A stretch of DNA of 64,000 bases from the NCBI GenBank assembly GCA_963693085.1, contig OY856409.1:1534095372-1534159371 (forward strand), in the 5' to 3' direction. Below, one piece after another: positions 37,310 to 49,559 of the stretch (position 1 is the stretch's first letter; every line of letters begins with the position of its first letter). The DNA is from Alisma plantago-aquatica. Lineage: Eukaryota > Streptophyta > Magnoliopsida > Alismatales > Alismataceae. Made by a program: the position numbers and the translations under genes. The notes under the pieces were generated by a model. The model was given only the letters and a program-made list of their open reading frames with translations. It searched no databases and had not been told where the DNA came from.

Positions 37310-38566
37310 TTTAGGTTCACTGAATCTATAGGGACACTAGGACTTAGGACTAGGATGATGTCAAAATTAGGAATATGACATAAATATATGGTGCATACTG
37401 CCTATTCTCAGTATTTGGGTGCCCTGGCCAGGTATTCAATTATTGAAGAAACAGTAAGTATGGAACTCTTAGATTTTTATCTTTTTTATTACTCTAATCA
37501 AGTAGTCATTTTGAGATAATCTAAAGAGCATAATGAATAAGAAATCATGGTGTGAATATCTCAAAAAATACCTTAAAGAAGATGAGAATTGCATCATTAT
37601 CTATCAAAACTTGAATGTTTGGTAGCTAAAGAAAAAGACAAACACCAAGAAATCTAAATCTAAATACAAATAAGCAATAGAGGAGTTCTTGAAGATGTGA
37701 TTCAAGAAGATAATAAAGTAAAAGACAGATAAGTCTATGCTGATAAAGTAATTCAAGGTATGAAATCCACATGAGATGGAGAGAACTCGTATAACAAGTG
37801 CAAAATGAGAAGATGAATGGGAACAATGGCAAAGGAATAAGGTGGAACCTGAGTTAATCTCAAACCAACCTACGTGTGTAAGAAAGTGTTAATGTAAAAT
37901 CAGCATGGCATGTGAAATAAATTAAGGGTGATGATCCATGTTTAACGAAGAAAATGAAGAATATGATAATTTACCTGTTGATAAGTGGTTGAAAAACATA
38001 AAAAAATAAGAGAACATACACTAGTGGGATAAATAGTCATCAAGGAAGGAGTAATGAGATATGTCAATCATGATGATTCCTATGCTAATGGCAAGGAACC
38101 TGAAATGTAAAAGGTAAAATGATACATAAGAAGTTGTAACCTGCATAATGAAAATAGAATTGGTTACCTTTTTCTAGTGACCCTTGAAAAATACTACTAT
38201 GATATGGGAAGTGTGTTTCACTTTGAGTCTTTCCTTTCTAGGCCATAGATTTCACGTGGATCATTGCCACTTGGTATGTGTGGATTCATTGTAAACATGA
38301 GGGTGGATAGCTTATTATACCATAAGGTTGTTTGGACTATGGTTCTAAGATCATAAATTTTGTGATGATTTTTCTTTTGAGCCTTCCAATAATTAGGAAG
38401 ACTCCTCTTTTATGTCTTGATATTTGTTATGTTGGTAAAAGTAGATGATATAAGGTGGAAACCAAGGTAATGAATCCTAGTATCAAAGATGTATCAATAA
38501 TACAAGAAATATGTGAAGGTTGGAGATGTTTATTTCATGAACATTCCAAGTATTCCTCTCTCATAC

Positions 38567-38585
38567 ACACACACACACACACACA
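38567..38585. repeat. AC microsatellite
   Basis: A simple (AC)n tract of about nine repeats within the element D internal region. Confidence 0.95.
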
Positions 38586-38794
38586 GAGACACTTGATGAT
38601 GATCTTATAAATGTTATTTGGAAGGAAAAACAAAAGTGATTCTATAACGTTGTGTATGTTTCAATGATAGTTGGGGAAGACCACTATCAAGGATAGATGG
38701 TTGTTGGTCAATAGATATGTGATAATGTGTTCGTTTAAGATAAACCTATGATCAAATATCAATGCATAAGAGTTAGATTGGATGACATAATTTT

Positions 38795-38880
38795 CATGAC
38801 CATGATAAGTTTAGAGTTATGTCCTTTAGACTAACCAATGTACAAATAGAATTTATGAATAGGAGGAACAGAGTGTTCCA
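38795..38880 (+). pseudogene. Gypsy reverse transcriptase remnant
   Basis: The frame reads HDKFRVMSFRLTNVQIEFMN followed by RRNRVFQ. This matches the gypsy reverse transcriptase block around MPFGLTNAPAAFM...MNRVF of chromoviruses, with the glycine and proline of the core replaced. The YxDD block expected about 20 residues on is not recognisable. It is a short, inactive remnant, useful for assigning the B/D family. Confidence 0.65.
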
Positions 38881-39109
38881 GTCATGTCATATAAGTTACA
38901 TCAAGCTTTGAATGATGACATGTCAAAGTATTTCAAATATGGTCAAAAATATGATCAATATTTCTTCAAAAACCTCAAATTTTCCAAAGCAACAATAACT
39001 ATGAGACAAGTTGAATAAGACTGAGATGGGGTTGATTAAATATCTTTATGGGATCATGATATGTCTTCTAAGTAGGTTGTGTAAATCCTAGAATATAATG
39101 TTGTTGTTT

Positions 39110-39290
39110 CACCCCTAACAAGGTTGACTCAGAATGATGTTTCCTTGTATGGCATTACAGGTGCTAGCGCCAACATTTCTTTTGATGCTGAAAAAGAACT
39201 GTCAAGAGTTCTAGTGTTAGTGTATCAAAGAAAAAAAGGATGGATACATTGCCTTTTTTATGCTTCAAGGAATGGTATGGGACACATGGC
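39110..39290 (+). pseudogene. Gypsy RNase H region remnant
   Basis: The frame reads LTRLTQNDVSLYG, then AEKELSRVLVL and CLFYASRNGMG. The order fits the connection and start of gypsy RNase H, where PLTRLTQK...F, L...APVL and YCDASRxGLG are usual. The catalytic aspartate of the YCDAS motif is not in place. The fragment lies about 230 bp after the reverse transcriptase remnant, closer than in an intact pol, so a deletion separates them. Confidence 0.55.
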
Positions 39291-39615
39291 ATGATTGGTA
39301 AAAAGTGAGCAAGTTTAAATTTTGAATAATGTGTTGATACAATATATATAATTTTAAGATGATAAGTAGAATTTAAAGTTGAACATTACTACTAGAGTTG
39401 TACAGAGGACACAACAAGTTTCTACATTCCATATTGAGAATGACTTCTTAGGTGGGGGTTTTTGTGCTAACCCAAGATGAGATATATATGAATGATGTGA
39501 CATCACCATGATATGTAAGTAACCATGTGAAGGTAATAGTATGAGGTACAAATGAAGTACCCATCTTTGTTTATCTTGGATTTCAGGGGCGAAATCCCTA
39601 TTAGGGGTTTATAGT

Positions 39616-41357
39616 TGTAAGGCCCCTAAACTTGCTTAATGAGTCGAATAAGCTTAATTATCATAATTTAATTCTTATAACCCTAATCTAACCTTGTGAT
39701 ATTCTTTGAAATCATAAGACAAGCTAAATTTTCAAATTTGGTCCAATTTGGACACTGGTTGAGCAAGTTATGCAATTTTATGCACATTTTGGACTTTTCT
39801 GCAATTTATCAAATTGAGAGGTTTTCTTTGCAATTTATCACTTGATTTATGTTCCTTGTATATTATATCATCATTCTTGAGCTTTTTGAGACATGGGACA
39901 CCTATTTAAGCCTTGGTTTGAAGGTATTTGTTTTTCAAGGGTATTTTAGGGTTTACCCCTTCATGGATGAGCTACCTTTAGTAGCTATCAACTAGTGAGT
40001 TATTTGTTTTTCTTGTAAATTCAAGAAAAAGGGTATAAGAATGTCTCTGTGGATGGTGGGGGAGATTCTTGTGTGTGTGCTTGTATATTCTTAATAGTTT
40101 AAGGCAATGGAAACTTGGAAAGATACTAGAACTTCAACTTTTTCTTTTTCTTTATTTAAAGTTTCATATACTTATCCCTAAGCATTAAAATGATCCATTT
40201 GATCTCCACCACTTCCCTCATTGTACAAACTCATCCTCCCTCTATGGTGCTATGAATTTCATGTCCAAGGAATAAGAAAGAGGGGACCTTCTTGGAAAAA
40301 GAATCTAGCGTTGCAATTGACTTCCTTTTAGGGTTTAAAAAGATTCTTTCTAGTAATCTTGACCTAAAAGAGTAAGAATCCCCTTCTTTTCTCAGTTTAT
40401 TTCTTTTTCATCCTTCCTCCTACCTTTCTCCAGATCATAACCTTGTTGTTCTATGGTAGAAATTGCTCTAAATCTCTAAAACCCTACCTTTCTTGCTCCT
40501 TATGCTCAGGGTTTGCTCATTTGATGAAGAAAGGTGCTAGATGGACGAGTTCACAACTTATGATTGGATTTTCTACCCTACCTGCTCATGTTTTCTTATA
40601 TGTGGGAGTTTATATTCTCATTAGAGACAATTTTTATAACTTGCTCCACGTTTATTTCTTACCATAATCTTGCTAACTCATGTTCTTGCTTGAAAATGAT
40701 GATTCATGCACTAAAAAGCTATGCTTGACTTAGATTTTGATGTTTATAATATTTCCTATTCTGATTTCAGTTCTAGATGAACCTGTTATCATGTGTACAT
40801 TATTACTAAGGTATAATATGACTTGTATCAAGTTGGTTTGACAACCTATGGTGCTAAGCACCTATCAACTAATGGTCAATTTTAGGGTTTAAAGTTGATT
40901 TCTTCTATAAACCCATGACCCAATGATGGTACCATTGCAACAACCCTATGGTGTCATATTCATGACAACTTATGGTTGAGATCAAAGGTTTCAGATGATG
41001 GTGATAACCTATGGTCACCCCCTTAGGTCAGGTTTTGGACCAATTAGAAGTTTAATGATCAACCATTAAGTACCCTACTAATGTTATCAATCGATGATGA
41101 CATTAGCTTAATATTTTTTTTTATAACAAGGAACCCTTCTCGGGATCAGACACTATTGGACCCCACCCAACCAAGGGAAAACCCTAAAACGAGCCATGTA
41201 CACGGGGGCACCACGGCACACTCAGTAATGTGGGGCCTTGCTGCACCCCGAGGGTTACACGCCCAGAGTCGAACCCGAGTCCCTTCATTAGGGATTGTTG
41301 AGCGCGCTCAGTACATGGGGACATTAGTGTAATATTTGATATTTGTTAATGAATATA
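39616..41357 (+). mobile_element. Element D: 3' LTR, part left of the CACTA
   Basis: Starts TGTAAGGCCCCTAAAC after the polypurine tract. The first 300 bases align with the B-family LTR start (GAATAAG..., TTTGGTCC, TTTTGGACTTTTCTGCAATT equivalents). It holds the SINE at 41116-41319 and is cut at 41357 by the CACTA. It resumes at 55037. Confidence 0.8.
41116..41319 (-). mobile_element. tRNA-type SINE
   Basis: About 204 bp in minus orientation. It contains a pol III B-box GGTTCGACTCT (plus-strand 41265-41275) near its 5' end and ends in an A-rich tail (ATAAAAAAAAATATT, plus-strand 41111-41124). It is bounded by a 17-bp target duplication with two differences: GACATTAGCTTAATATT (41099-41115) and GACATTAGTGTAATATT (41320-41336). 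A clear A-box is not certain. The B-box, tail and long target duplication together support a SINE inserted into the element D LTR. Confidence 0.8.
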
Positions 41358-41374
41358 CAGTAGTACATGAATGG
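41358..41374 (+). repeat. CACTA left terminal inverted repeat
   Basis: CAGTAGTACATGAATGG. The usual CACTA start is changed to CAGTA. It is preceded by the ATA target duplication. Confidence 0.85.
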
Positions 41375-41403
41375 TCTGTAGCATTAGTTTTTTAAAGCCT
41401 GCA

Positions 41404-42060
41404 ACATCACTTTTTAACCGACGCCTAGGTGGCCGTCGCTATAGAATTTGCTCTATAGCGTCAGATTATTTAACCAAATAAAACTGACCTTATAGAGTAA
41501 ACACCGACACAAAAGGTTGTAAAAATTCTGACCTAGGCGAGAAAAAGGCGCCTGTAAGGTTGGTTATTTTAAAAAAACCGACCCTGTAAAAGGTCTCGGT
41601 CGAGAAAATTGTTGATCGAGAACGTTTACAGGGTCGGTTTTTATGAAATAACCGACCCTAAAGATTGAATAACATTTTAGTGTAACACTCGGTCGAGAAA
41701 ATTGTCAACCGAAAATATTTCGGTCTTGACCGAGAACTGTTTACAGGGATGGTTTTTTTGAAATAACCAACCTAAATATTTAATAAATATTTTAGTGTAA
41801 TAGTCGGTCGACAAGTTTGTTGACCGATAATATTTCGGTTGACAAACTTGTTGACCGAGGCATACACTGAAATGTTTTATTCAATCTTTAGGGTCGGTTA
41901 TTTCGAAAAACCGACCTTATAGACGACATTTAGAGTCGGTTTTTTACAAAAACCGACGCTAGAAGTAATATTTCGGTTGAAAATTTTCTTGACCGAAGAG
42001 TGTACACTGAATTCAATCTTTAGGGTCGGTTATTTAAAAAACCGACGCTAAAAGTTACGA
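41404..42060. repeat. CACTA left subterminal repeats
   Basis: Repeated arms AGGGTCGGTT and AACCGACCCT separated by about 8-12 bases form hairpins. They alternate with TCGGTCGA-type dyads (for example near 41598, 41693, 41806, 41846 and 41965). In En/Spm, subterminal repeats are bound by TnpA to pair the ends, and these hairpins are the natural candidates here. The same composite unit fills the right end. Confidence 0.85.
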
Positions 42061-42308
42061 TTTTTTTAAAAACAATTTCTACAGAAATTGATATAGAATA
42101 GAAGAACAAGAAGATTCATATATTCTAGGATATGGGACCATTGATGTTAAACCATCACCATTCAAAACCACACATTCATAACAAAAATGATAATCATATC
42201 ATAATTTACAAATTGATAGAGTGCAAGTCTGAAATGACATATACAAAAGTAAAAATATGAAAGAGTACGTACTCAAACCACATACATAAATGGAGCTAAC
42301 ATATTTAA

Positions 42309-43560
42309 TCTAATGCTATATCGACTTCACTTATAAAACACTCTGACCACTCTTCTCATAATTCATCCAAGTCCACATGTGTGTAAGGCTGAGTTGTAAA
42401 GATCTGTAACAGAAAATGCACATGCGAATATTTTATAAAATGACTACAATCACTTGTAAATTTATGATGTTATTCTTTGTTACCTGACTTATAGTCTGAA
42501 TGTCATGTGATGCTTGTTTGACAATAGTTTGCATATATTTCATTACATAGTATCCACAAGCCCAGTCATTATTTTTCATAGGACACTACAAATAACAAAT
42601 TATACTTAATGTTAGTAAACTACTATAAACATCAATAGATAAGAGTATAAGACTTGACATATTACAGTTGAAAATTAATACATAAAGAGTAAGCAGTTGT
42701 CAAAGTAACTACCTTGACATTTTTCAAAGTCAATGTCTTTAATTTTGTGGGTATTTGTCCACCAGCTTCACGAAAAGCCTTTATACCCATATCAATTAAA
42801 CGATAGTTGGTAAAATAGAAATTTAAAATAGAAATATCATGCTGAAGCAATTGATTAAATTTATGCTTACTCCATAGCTGGCAATTTTAGTTTGTGACTC
42901 CTAGTTGTTTTACCCATTGGGTCAAGATAATAAAGATTCATCAATTTTGGGGCAATCACCACTAATTCGCAATATCTAGCTCTGAGTAAGAATAAAACAA
43001 ACATTAAAATAAATAGTTTTATTCATTATTAAAATTATATTGAATAATAATACTTACTGGACGTTAAAAGGAATTAGGATAATTTCCTTCCCCTCACTAG
43101 AAAAATATTTGAATGCATCAGAGAAGTACTCATTCACATCCTCAATATTTGTCTCCACCTGACTAGTGACCGAAGGAGCTAAGAATGCAATATTCTTTAT
43201 ATCAAAGTTGGTGACCTCGGTATATAAATGGCTGTTAAACATTTCTAATTATTTTCATATGTAGAAATAAGCTAAAAATGTGTATTGTAATTTTCTATAT
43301 ATATTGATAGATCCTTACCTTATCCATACTTCTATTATCGAAGTGTTCAACCAATCATACCAGAAAAAACTCTATAATATCATCAAGAAAAATAGAATTC
43401 TCAAAGTCCCTCCCAACTGCATCTTCTGTTAAATTGACCAACATATGTGATCCCGATCTTTGGTTGGCTAAGTATTGACACAAATGTTTAGATTTGCTTC
43501 CCAATTCGTCGAATGTAGTTTTAAGAATGAAAGATGGCTTGGGCATAGGAGGACGACTAG
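42309..43560 (-). pseudogene. Ulp1-type (C48) cysteine protease part of the CACTA TnpA-like gene
   Basis: Spliced pieces on the minus strand give the order seen in plant transposon Ulp1 proteins: KHLCQYLANQ and EDAVGRDFENSIFLDDIIEFF (43546-43364); IEDVNEYFSDAFKYF and IILIPFN (43200-43060); RYCELVVIAPKLMNLYYLDP (42965-42880); LIDMGIKAFREAGGQIP (42800-42720); NDWACGYYVMKYMQ (about 42575-42500); YTHVDLDEL (about 42400). LDP and NDWACGYYVM correspond to the catalytic Asp and Cys blocks. The HW usual before ELVVI reads YC, so the catalytic His appears lost. An in-frame TGA follows YTHVDLDEL. Exon limits are approximate. Confidence 0.75.
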
Positions 43561-43599
43561 CAGAAGTTTTACTTTTTGGTTTACAAACATGTTAATTAA

Positions 43600-43920
43600 A
43601 TTACATACTTATATTACATGAGTTCATATATGCAGTCAAATATAAATAATATGGTATAAATAAGGTATACCTTGTCATTGATAACCAAGTGTCTAGGCCA
43701 ACCCACCATAGCACCCTCGACTTCTTCAACTGTACTATATTCAAGATTAGGTATGGGTAGTGGTTTGTCCCCCATTCTGTCATACACAAGATGGATGGAC
43801 ACATGACAAATGTCATCAGTAATTTGTTGGCAATGCAATGTACCACCAAGGTTGTACCCTTGCCCGCTGACACAACATTATATTCTGGAACCTCCACTGC
43901 AAGTTTACAGTTCATACCAA
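43600..43920 (-). pseudogene. Middle exon of the CACTA TnpA-like gene
   Basis: The frame CKLAVEVPEYNVVSAGKGTT, then after a shift LPIPNLEYSTVEEVEGAMVG and WPRHLV, matches the region between the transposase_24-like domain and the Ulp1 protease in plant CACTA proteins (I recall it as DUF8039; the name should be checked). A frameshift near 43830 separates the two halves: 43915-43601 and 43838-43614 are the two frames. It probably has a structural role in the TnpA-like protein; no catalytic motif is seen. Confidence 0.6.
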
Positions 43921-44059
43921 CCTAGATTGAAATAATATAAGTTATATAAGAAACAGTAGAACAGATACATGTTACAACTATATATATTATCATATATTTA
44001 TCATACTAATAACACAACATACAGAACAAAAATTTACTACAGATTGTTGTGCTGGGTCA

Positions 44060-45471
44060 TCGGGAGTGCTTCCATGACCTTCAACAACTGGAGCATGGGC
44101 TTGTACCTCATCACTTGAGATACGCGCAGTATGAATAGGTTGAGTAGGCTGATATGAAGACATTATTTATTTTACTTTCTGCGCTACTAATGCTTCATCA
44201 TCCTCTTGTGTAAGACCTCCTGCACGACCTCTTTTAGATTGAGAAGGGCCAAAATAAGACTTGAATCCTATGCCAGCTCCTAATCCCCTAACACGGCCAG
44301 GATGCTCCTTCGTACCAAGAGCAACTGCTAGTTCATCCATGTAGCCAGTTGGGATGAACTTTCCTTCCTTCCTTTTCTCGTGGAGATCAATCTATTCATA
44401 GTTAATAAAAATATTAATCACAATATCAATTAGATATAAATAAATCTAAGTTTGCGGGAGTTACTTTTTACTTAGTTGGGATAAACCTACCATATTTTGT
44501 GCCACCTCCTTAGTTGCAGGGTTGACAATTTCACCGGCTCGATTCTTTCTAGCATCAATCCATGTCATGTGTCGGGGTGGTCAATCAACTTGAGTTGTAC
44601 TAGATTCTTCTCCAAAAGATGATTTCTTCTCTTGTAGTTGGCGGCGGAAGGCATAACCACTGGGCCCCAAGCGATGGTCATGCACATTTTTAGCCTGTCT
44701 TTCCTTTTGAGCCTGGTGAATAGCCTGATCATTTAAAACGCGGTATTGTAATTTAGACTTGGCAAACATGTATAAAAAGATTCACCTCCTTAATTGTATA
44801 AAATTAAATATTCATACAATACATCACAATCTTTATTACCTGAAAATCTTCCGATCTCCTAGCTGCAACAAATCTTTCCCACACCTCAGGATCTATAAAA
44901 ATATATACATCTGTAGTTTTCTTCTTTTGCTTAGGAGTATTTATAAATTCCCTTACAAGATATGTCTTAAAACCCCTCCATCGTACACCACAACGTTGTA
45001 GCACTCTTTTCTTGTGATCCTTTTCATTTAGATGAAAAACACCCTATACATACAAAAGAAGTAATTAATAATGTTGTTTTGAAAAGGAATTAATTCCAAG
45101 CAAACTAAATTAGAATCAATAGATAAAAACATATTAAATGATATCACTTCCACTCACAAATATATATTTCCATATGAGGTGTTTTTGGCATTAGGAACAT
45201 CATGCCAATTTTCTATATCTATTGACACCTTACTGCGCGTGGTCGCCCCTATGTAATGCTAGAAAGCACTAGCATGTTCCCCAGTAGGTTCTCCTGTCAT
45301 ATCAAACTGGACTGGAAATTTATCCCCTTTAGCCCTGAGCTCCTACAACCTACGCATCAATGTAGGACCTCTATCGTTCTTAGCATCACCACTACCATCC
45401 TCATGGTGCTCATGCTCAGAATGTTCATCTTCATGGTTCTCATGCTCAAAATGTTCATCTTCACTCGCCAT
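44060..45471 (-). pseudogene. TnpA-like gene, transposase_24 (Ptta/En/Spm) part
   Basis: Starts at the ATG 45471-45469 with an acidic, His-rich N-terminus (EDEHFEHENHEDEHSEHEHH), then GPTLMRRL, FPVQFDMTGEPTGEHASAF, VSIDIENWHDVPNAKN; next exon RCGVRWRGFKTYLVREF and DPEVWERFVAARRSEDFQ (45004-44841); then LQYRVLNDQAIHQAQKERQA and MTWIDARKNRAGEIVNPATK (about 44760-44490); then KEGKFIPTGYMDELAVALGT and GRVRGLGAGIGFKSYFGPSQ (44396-44170). This is the plant Ptta/En/Spm transposase_24 pattern; such proteins bind transposon ends. In-frame stops lie after MRRL (about 45343) and before PPRHMTW (about 44580). It continues into the middle exon and Ulp1 part downstream. Confidence 0.8.
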
Positions 45472-45701
45472 TTTAGAACCTGCAAGTATACATGATAAAA
45501 AAAAATAAGTGATAATAAAAGCACAAGTGATAAGGTATACATGATAATAAAATAAATAATTCAAACAATACATGCCTTTAGTATTGGTTGAGTTGTTAGT
45601 CAAGGAAAATTCCTTCAGCATGGTCTTGACGTTTATAATATTCATCGGTGTTATCTTCAACATTTACACTTGGCAAACCAACTGAGAATGGAATGGAATC
45701 A

Positions 45702-48700
45702 TCATACTTTTTCGTAGTATTCTTCTTCATTTATAGGATCTACAATAAACTGTCTTTTTCCATTAAGAACGACAAACCAATTTTTATTTGCTGGGTCATC
45801 AATATAGAATACTTGTTTTTCTTGGTTTGCCATGATGAATGGCTCATCTTTGAAACCAATCTTTTCAAAATTCACCAATTTGAAACCCAACTCATCCACT
45901 AAAACTCCTTTTTTGTTGTCAACCCAATTACACCTAAATATAGGAACTCAAAAATTTGTATAGTCCATTTCCCATATGTCCTCAATGATGCCTTAATATG
46001 ACATCTCAACTTCCCGTGGTCTTTCATCTTTGGCACTAGAAAAATACAATGAACAAGCTTTAACAGTGACCCCACTATTTTGAACTACACTACTATCATC
46101 TTGATGCTTTGTGTAGTATGAAAATCTGTTAATGTCATAACCTTCATATGACATGACATCTATTTTTGACTTAAAGGCGAGCCATTTTATGTTCTCAGCA
46201 ACATTATTTGGTGATTCCGATAGTTGATTAAATACTTTCTCTTCAAACCACCTAATAAATGTTCGATTATGCTCTCTTCCAAGCCACATTGAACTGGATC
46301 GCGAATGATTTCTCTTGATAAGATCATTGTGTTCTGTGATGTAGCTACTAACTCTATCGATGTTGTGTAAAATATACAAATGCGCTTGTTCCCACAACTC
46401 ACGACTGATTCCTTTCACTTGTCCTCCCAGAGTTCCTTTGCCACAATAAGATCCAGTGCGATGGGAATTTTTTTGATCTCTACAAGTTTCATTGAAATTC
46501 AAAAAATCATTACAAAAGTCCATCACCTCCCTAGCCACGTAACCCTCAACAATACTCCCTTCAGGACGATAACGATTCCAAACATCACCTTTAAAAACAC
46601 TCATGTAGCGTTCAAATGGATACATCCAGTGTAAGAAAATTGGACCCAACATCTTCACCTCCCTTGTAATATGTACTATAAGATGAACCATGATATCAAA
46701 AAATGAAGGAGGAAAGTACATTTCAAGCTGACACATGGTAACAATTACATCATTCTGTAATTTATCGAGAGTATCAGGATGTATCACTTTGTTGCATATT
46801 TCATTGAAGAAGAAACAGAGTTTTGTGATTGCAAACCTTACATGCTTCGGCAATATATATCGAATAGCCACAAGTAAATTTGTTGCATTAAGGTGTGACA
46901 ATCGTGATATTTGAGACCTTTCAGTTTCAGATCCTTCATTGATACCAATCTACAAAATTAGAAGAGTATCCTTGTGGAACCTTAATATTATACAACCATT
47001 AACAAAAAGTCTTTTTCTCTTTCTTTGACAAAGTGTAACAAGCCGATGGCAAATATGTGTGGCAACCCCTGATCTCCACAGATAATTCTTTTCTAATACC
47101 CATTAATTCTAAATCTTTTCTAGATTTGATGCCATCTTTAGTCTTTCCTGGTATGTTCAATAGCGTACTGATGATGCTATCACAAATATTTTTTTCAACA
47201 TGCATGACGTCAATGCAGTGTCTAATTGCCAAAGATCTCTAATAAGGAAGATCCCATAATATTGACCTATTTTTGTATAGATATTTGTCACATGTGAGTG
47301 TATGACTACTTGAACTCTTTCCAAATTCATTAACAATATGTTTCACAGTATCATATACAACATGTCCTGGTATAGATTTAGGAGCACTTCATTCCTCAGT
47401 TGACCCATTAAAGGTTTTGCGTTGCCTTCGATAAGGATGCACTGCTGGGAGAAATCTCCGATGACCAAGATATACAATTTTACCACCATGTTTCAGTCTG
47501 ATTGAATCAGTATTTTCCTCACAAATAGGACATGCTTTGTATCCTTTTATTGTATATCTAGACAAATTTCCATAAGTTGGAAAGTCATTAATCGTGCAAA
47601 ATAACATAGTACGCAAACTAAAGATCTCTTTACGTGAAGAATCATATGACATAATACCTTCTTCCCATAGTTTCATTAGGTCATCAATTAGAGGTTGAAG
47701 GTAAACATCAATATCATTTCCAGGTTGCTTGGGCTCTGATATCAATATTGACAACATCACATACTTATTTTTCATACACAACCAAGGAGGAAGATTGTAT
47801 ATAACAATCATAACAGGTCGCGTGCTATGTTGGATGCTTAATGTACCATAGGGATTCATTCCATCTGTACAGAGTCCAAGTCTTAGGTTTCTTGGTTCTT
47901 TACCAAATTGAGGGTATAATAAATCAATTTTCTTCCATTGTGGTGAATCAAATGCATATCGTAGGACGCCATCATCATTGACCTTTAACTCCCCATGCCA
48001 AGTCAAATTTTGCGCATCTTCTGTGGTATTATTGGTAGATACCACATCACCTTGGTAGGAGAGCCATTTTTAGCCTTAGCTGAATTTGTAGTCTTATACC
48101 TTGACGCACCACATCTTGGACAATTTATCAAATTACTATAGTCCTTCTGAAATAACACACAATCATTTGGACATGCATGAATCTTCTTAGCCTCCATTCC
48201 CATTGGGCACATTATTTTCTTTGCTTGATATGTTGAAATTGGAAGCTCGCTGCCTTCAGGAAGAATTTCCTTTAACAAAGACAACAGTGAAGTGAAACTC
48301 TTATCGCTCCACCGGTTTTGAGCTTTAAGAGTATATAATCGCATCACAACACTCAACCTCGTGAACTTAGTACAACCCTTATATAATGGTTTTTCAGCAG
48401 CATGGACAATGTTTGCAAATAAAGAAGGTGGATCAATGACATTGTCCTGACAACTACGTAGCATCTCATCAACCATATCATCTTGAATCTGGTCATCTTG
48501 AATCGGTTCATCATTAACATTATCATCATTATCTATATCTTCTATGCCACAACTATTAGTATCGACATTTTCAGATCCATAATTCAATTTCTCTCCATGC
48601 CAATACCATTCATTATAACCTGGTATGATCCCATTGCATATGACATGATTCTTAATTTCCTCACCAGTATCAACTTTCAAATTGTTACAACAATTTCTAC

Positions 48701-48824
48701 ATGGACAATATAGCCTATCTGTAGGTAGTTTCCTATGTTCCTCAACAAATCTGATAAATTCCTCAAGACCTTTGGCAAACTCTGGACTGCAACGGTTCTT
48801 GATAGACATCCAACTTTGATCCAT
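45702..48824 (-). pseudogene. TNP2-like (TnpD) CACTA transposase
   Basis: Begins MDQSWMSIKNRCSPEFAKGL with the transposase-associated zinc-binding domain (YCPCRNCCNN...HVICNGIIPGYNEWYWHGE). The transposase_21 core follows: RLYTLKAQNRWSDKSFTSLL, CPRCGASRYK, then in another frame QWKKIDLLYPQFGKEPRNLR, LGLCTDGMNPYG, KACPICEEN, and IDVMHVEKNICDSIISTLLN at 47232-46999. The C-terminal part (46901-45993) has YRPEGSIVEGYV (DUF4218) and VMSYEGYDINRFSYYTK with IIEDIWEMDY (DUF4216), ending near 45702. Breaks: a frameshift near 48020-48045 that removes residues before NLTWHGE, stops after STEE (47389) and FC (46999), and stops near 45990. The protein would cut the TIRs; this copy cannot. Confidence 0.9.
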
Positions 48825-48950
48825 TTTCTATATCACATTAAAACTAATTATAAAACTAACACTTTAATATTAATACTATAATAATATGTAAGTTTTTGTT
48901 GATAGAAAGTTAATTGTATATACTAAAGTGTACCACCTATCCCATTTGTG

Positions 48951-49162
48951 AATATTTAATCTCACTAGTAACTGTATAATGTATGTTTAGTTTTGAACAA
49001 AATTTCAGCAGCATTTCCCCTAAGTTCTCCAAGTACACCGATGTAAATGGAAAATAACCACTCACATATGTACCCAGAGAACAAATGAAGAAATCCTACT
49101 GAAATAATCTACAAAACTAAACATACATTATACAGGTACATCCTAAGTGAGATTAAAATATC
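48951..49162. repeat. Fold-back inverted repeat in the TNP2 leader intron
   Basis: The left arm (about 48951-49016, AATATTTAATCTCACT then GTATAATGTATGTTTAG) is complementary to the right arm (about 49085-49162, CTAAACATACATTATAC then AGTGAGATTAAAATATC) with a loop of about 70 bases. It could be a small MITE or a hairpin RNA source inside the intron. Confidence 0.75.
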
Positions 49163-49559
49163 CAAAAACATTCCCAAACCGGGGACTATCCAAAGTTTAC
49201 TCCTAATGAGTAAATTTTGAACGGGTTTCTAAGTTAATATATAAATGCATTATTTTCATATTTATATATTAAGTTAAACATCATGCATCAACCCTAAAGT
49301 GTCAATCTAGGAGTACACATGGCTAATCTAGTATTAATTTCTAAATATTATATAATGATTACATATGAAAAAAGACATGCATGTTTCTATTATTGGGTTA
49401 TCAAATCATATAAAATGGAAAATACTTGTACAAATTAGCAAAGTAAGGTCGTTTCCAACAGTCCAAAGATTAAAATCATTATAATATTCAGAACTATTTG
49501 TGAACATTATAGCAAATATGATTAAAACATTTATAGCTCCCATATAAATAAGGAGTAGG

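Larger units (their letters stand above)
37295..39615 (+). mobile_element. Element D: internal region with gypsy pol remnants
   Basis: 2.3 kb between primer site and 3' LTR. The part at 37430-37540 is homologous to 12190-12300 of element B. Decayed reverse transcriptase and RNase H segments (listed separately) place the family in Ty3/gypsy, probably the chromoviruses. An AC dinucleotide tract lies at 38567-38585. The region ends with TTTCAGGGGCGAAATCCC and a TTAGGGGTTTATAG polypurine-like tract. Confidence 0.75.

Noticed and set aside
43601..43915. 104-residue ORF as an independent gene
   Set aside because: It is a frame of the middle exon of the CACTA TnpA-like gene plus frameshifted sequence.
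47057..47242. Plus-strand ORFs inside 42000-49000
   Set aside because: Antisense shadows of the minus-strand CACTA genes.
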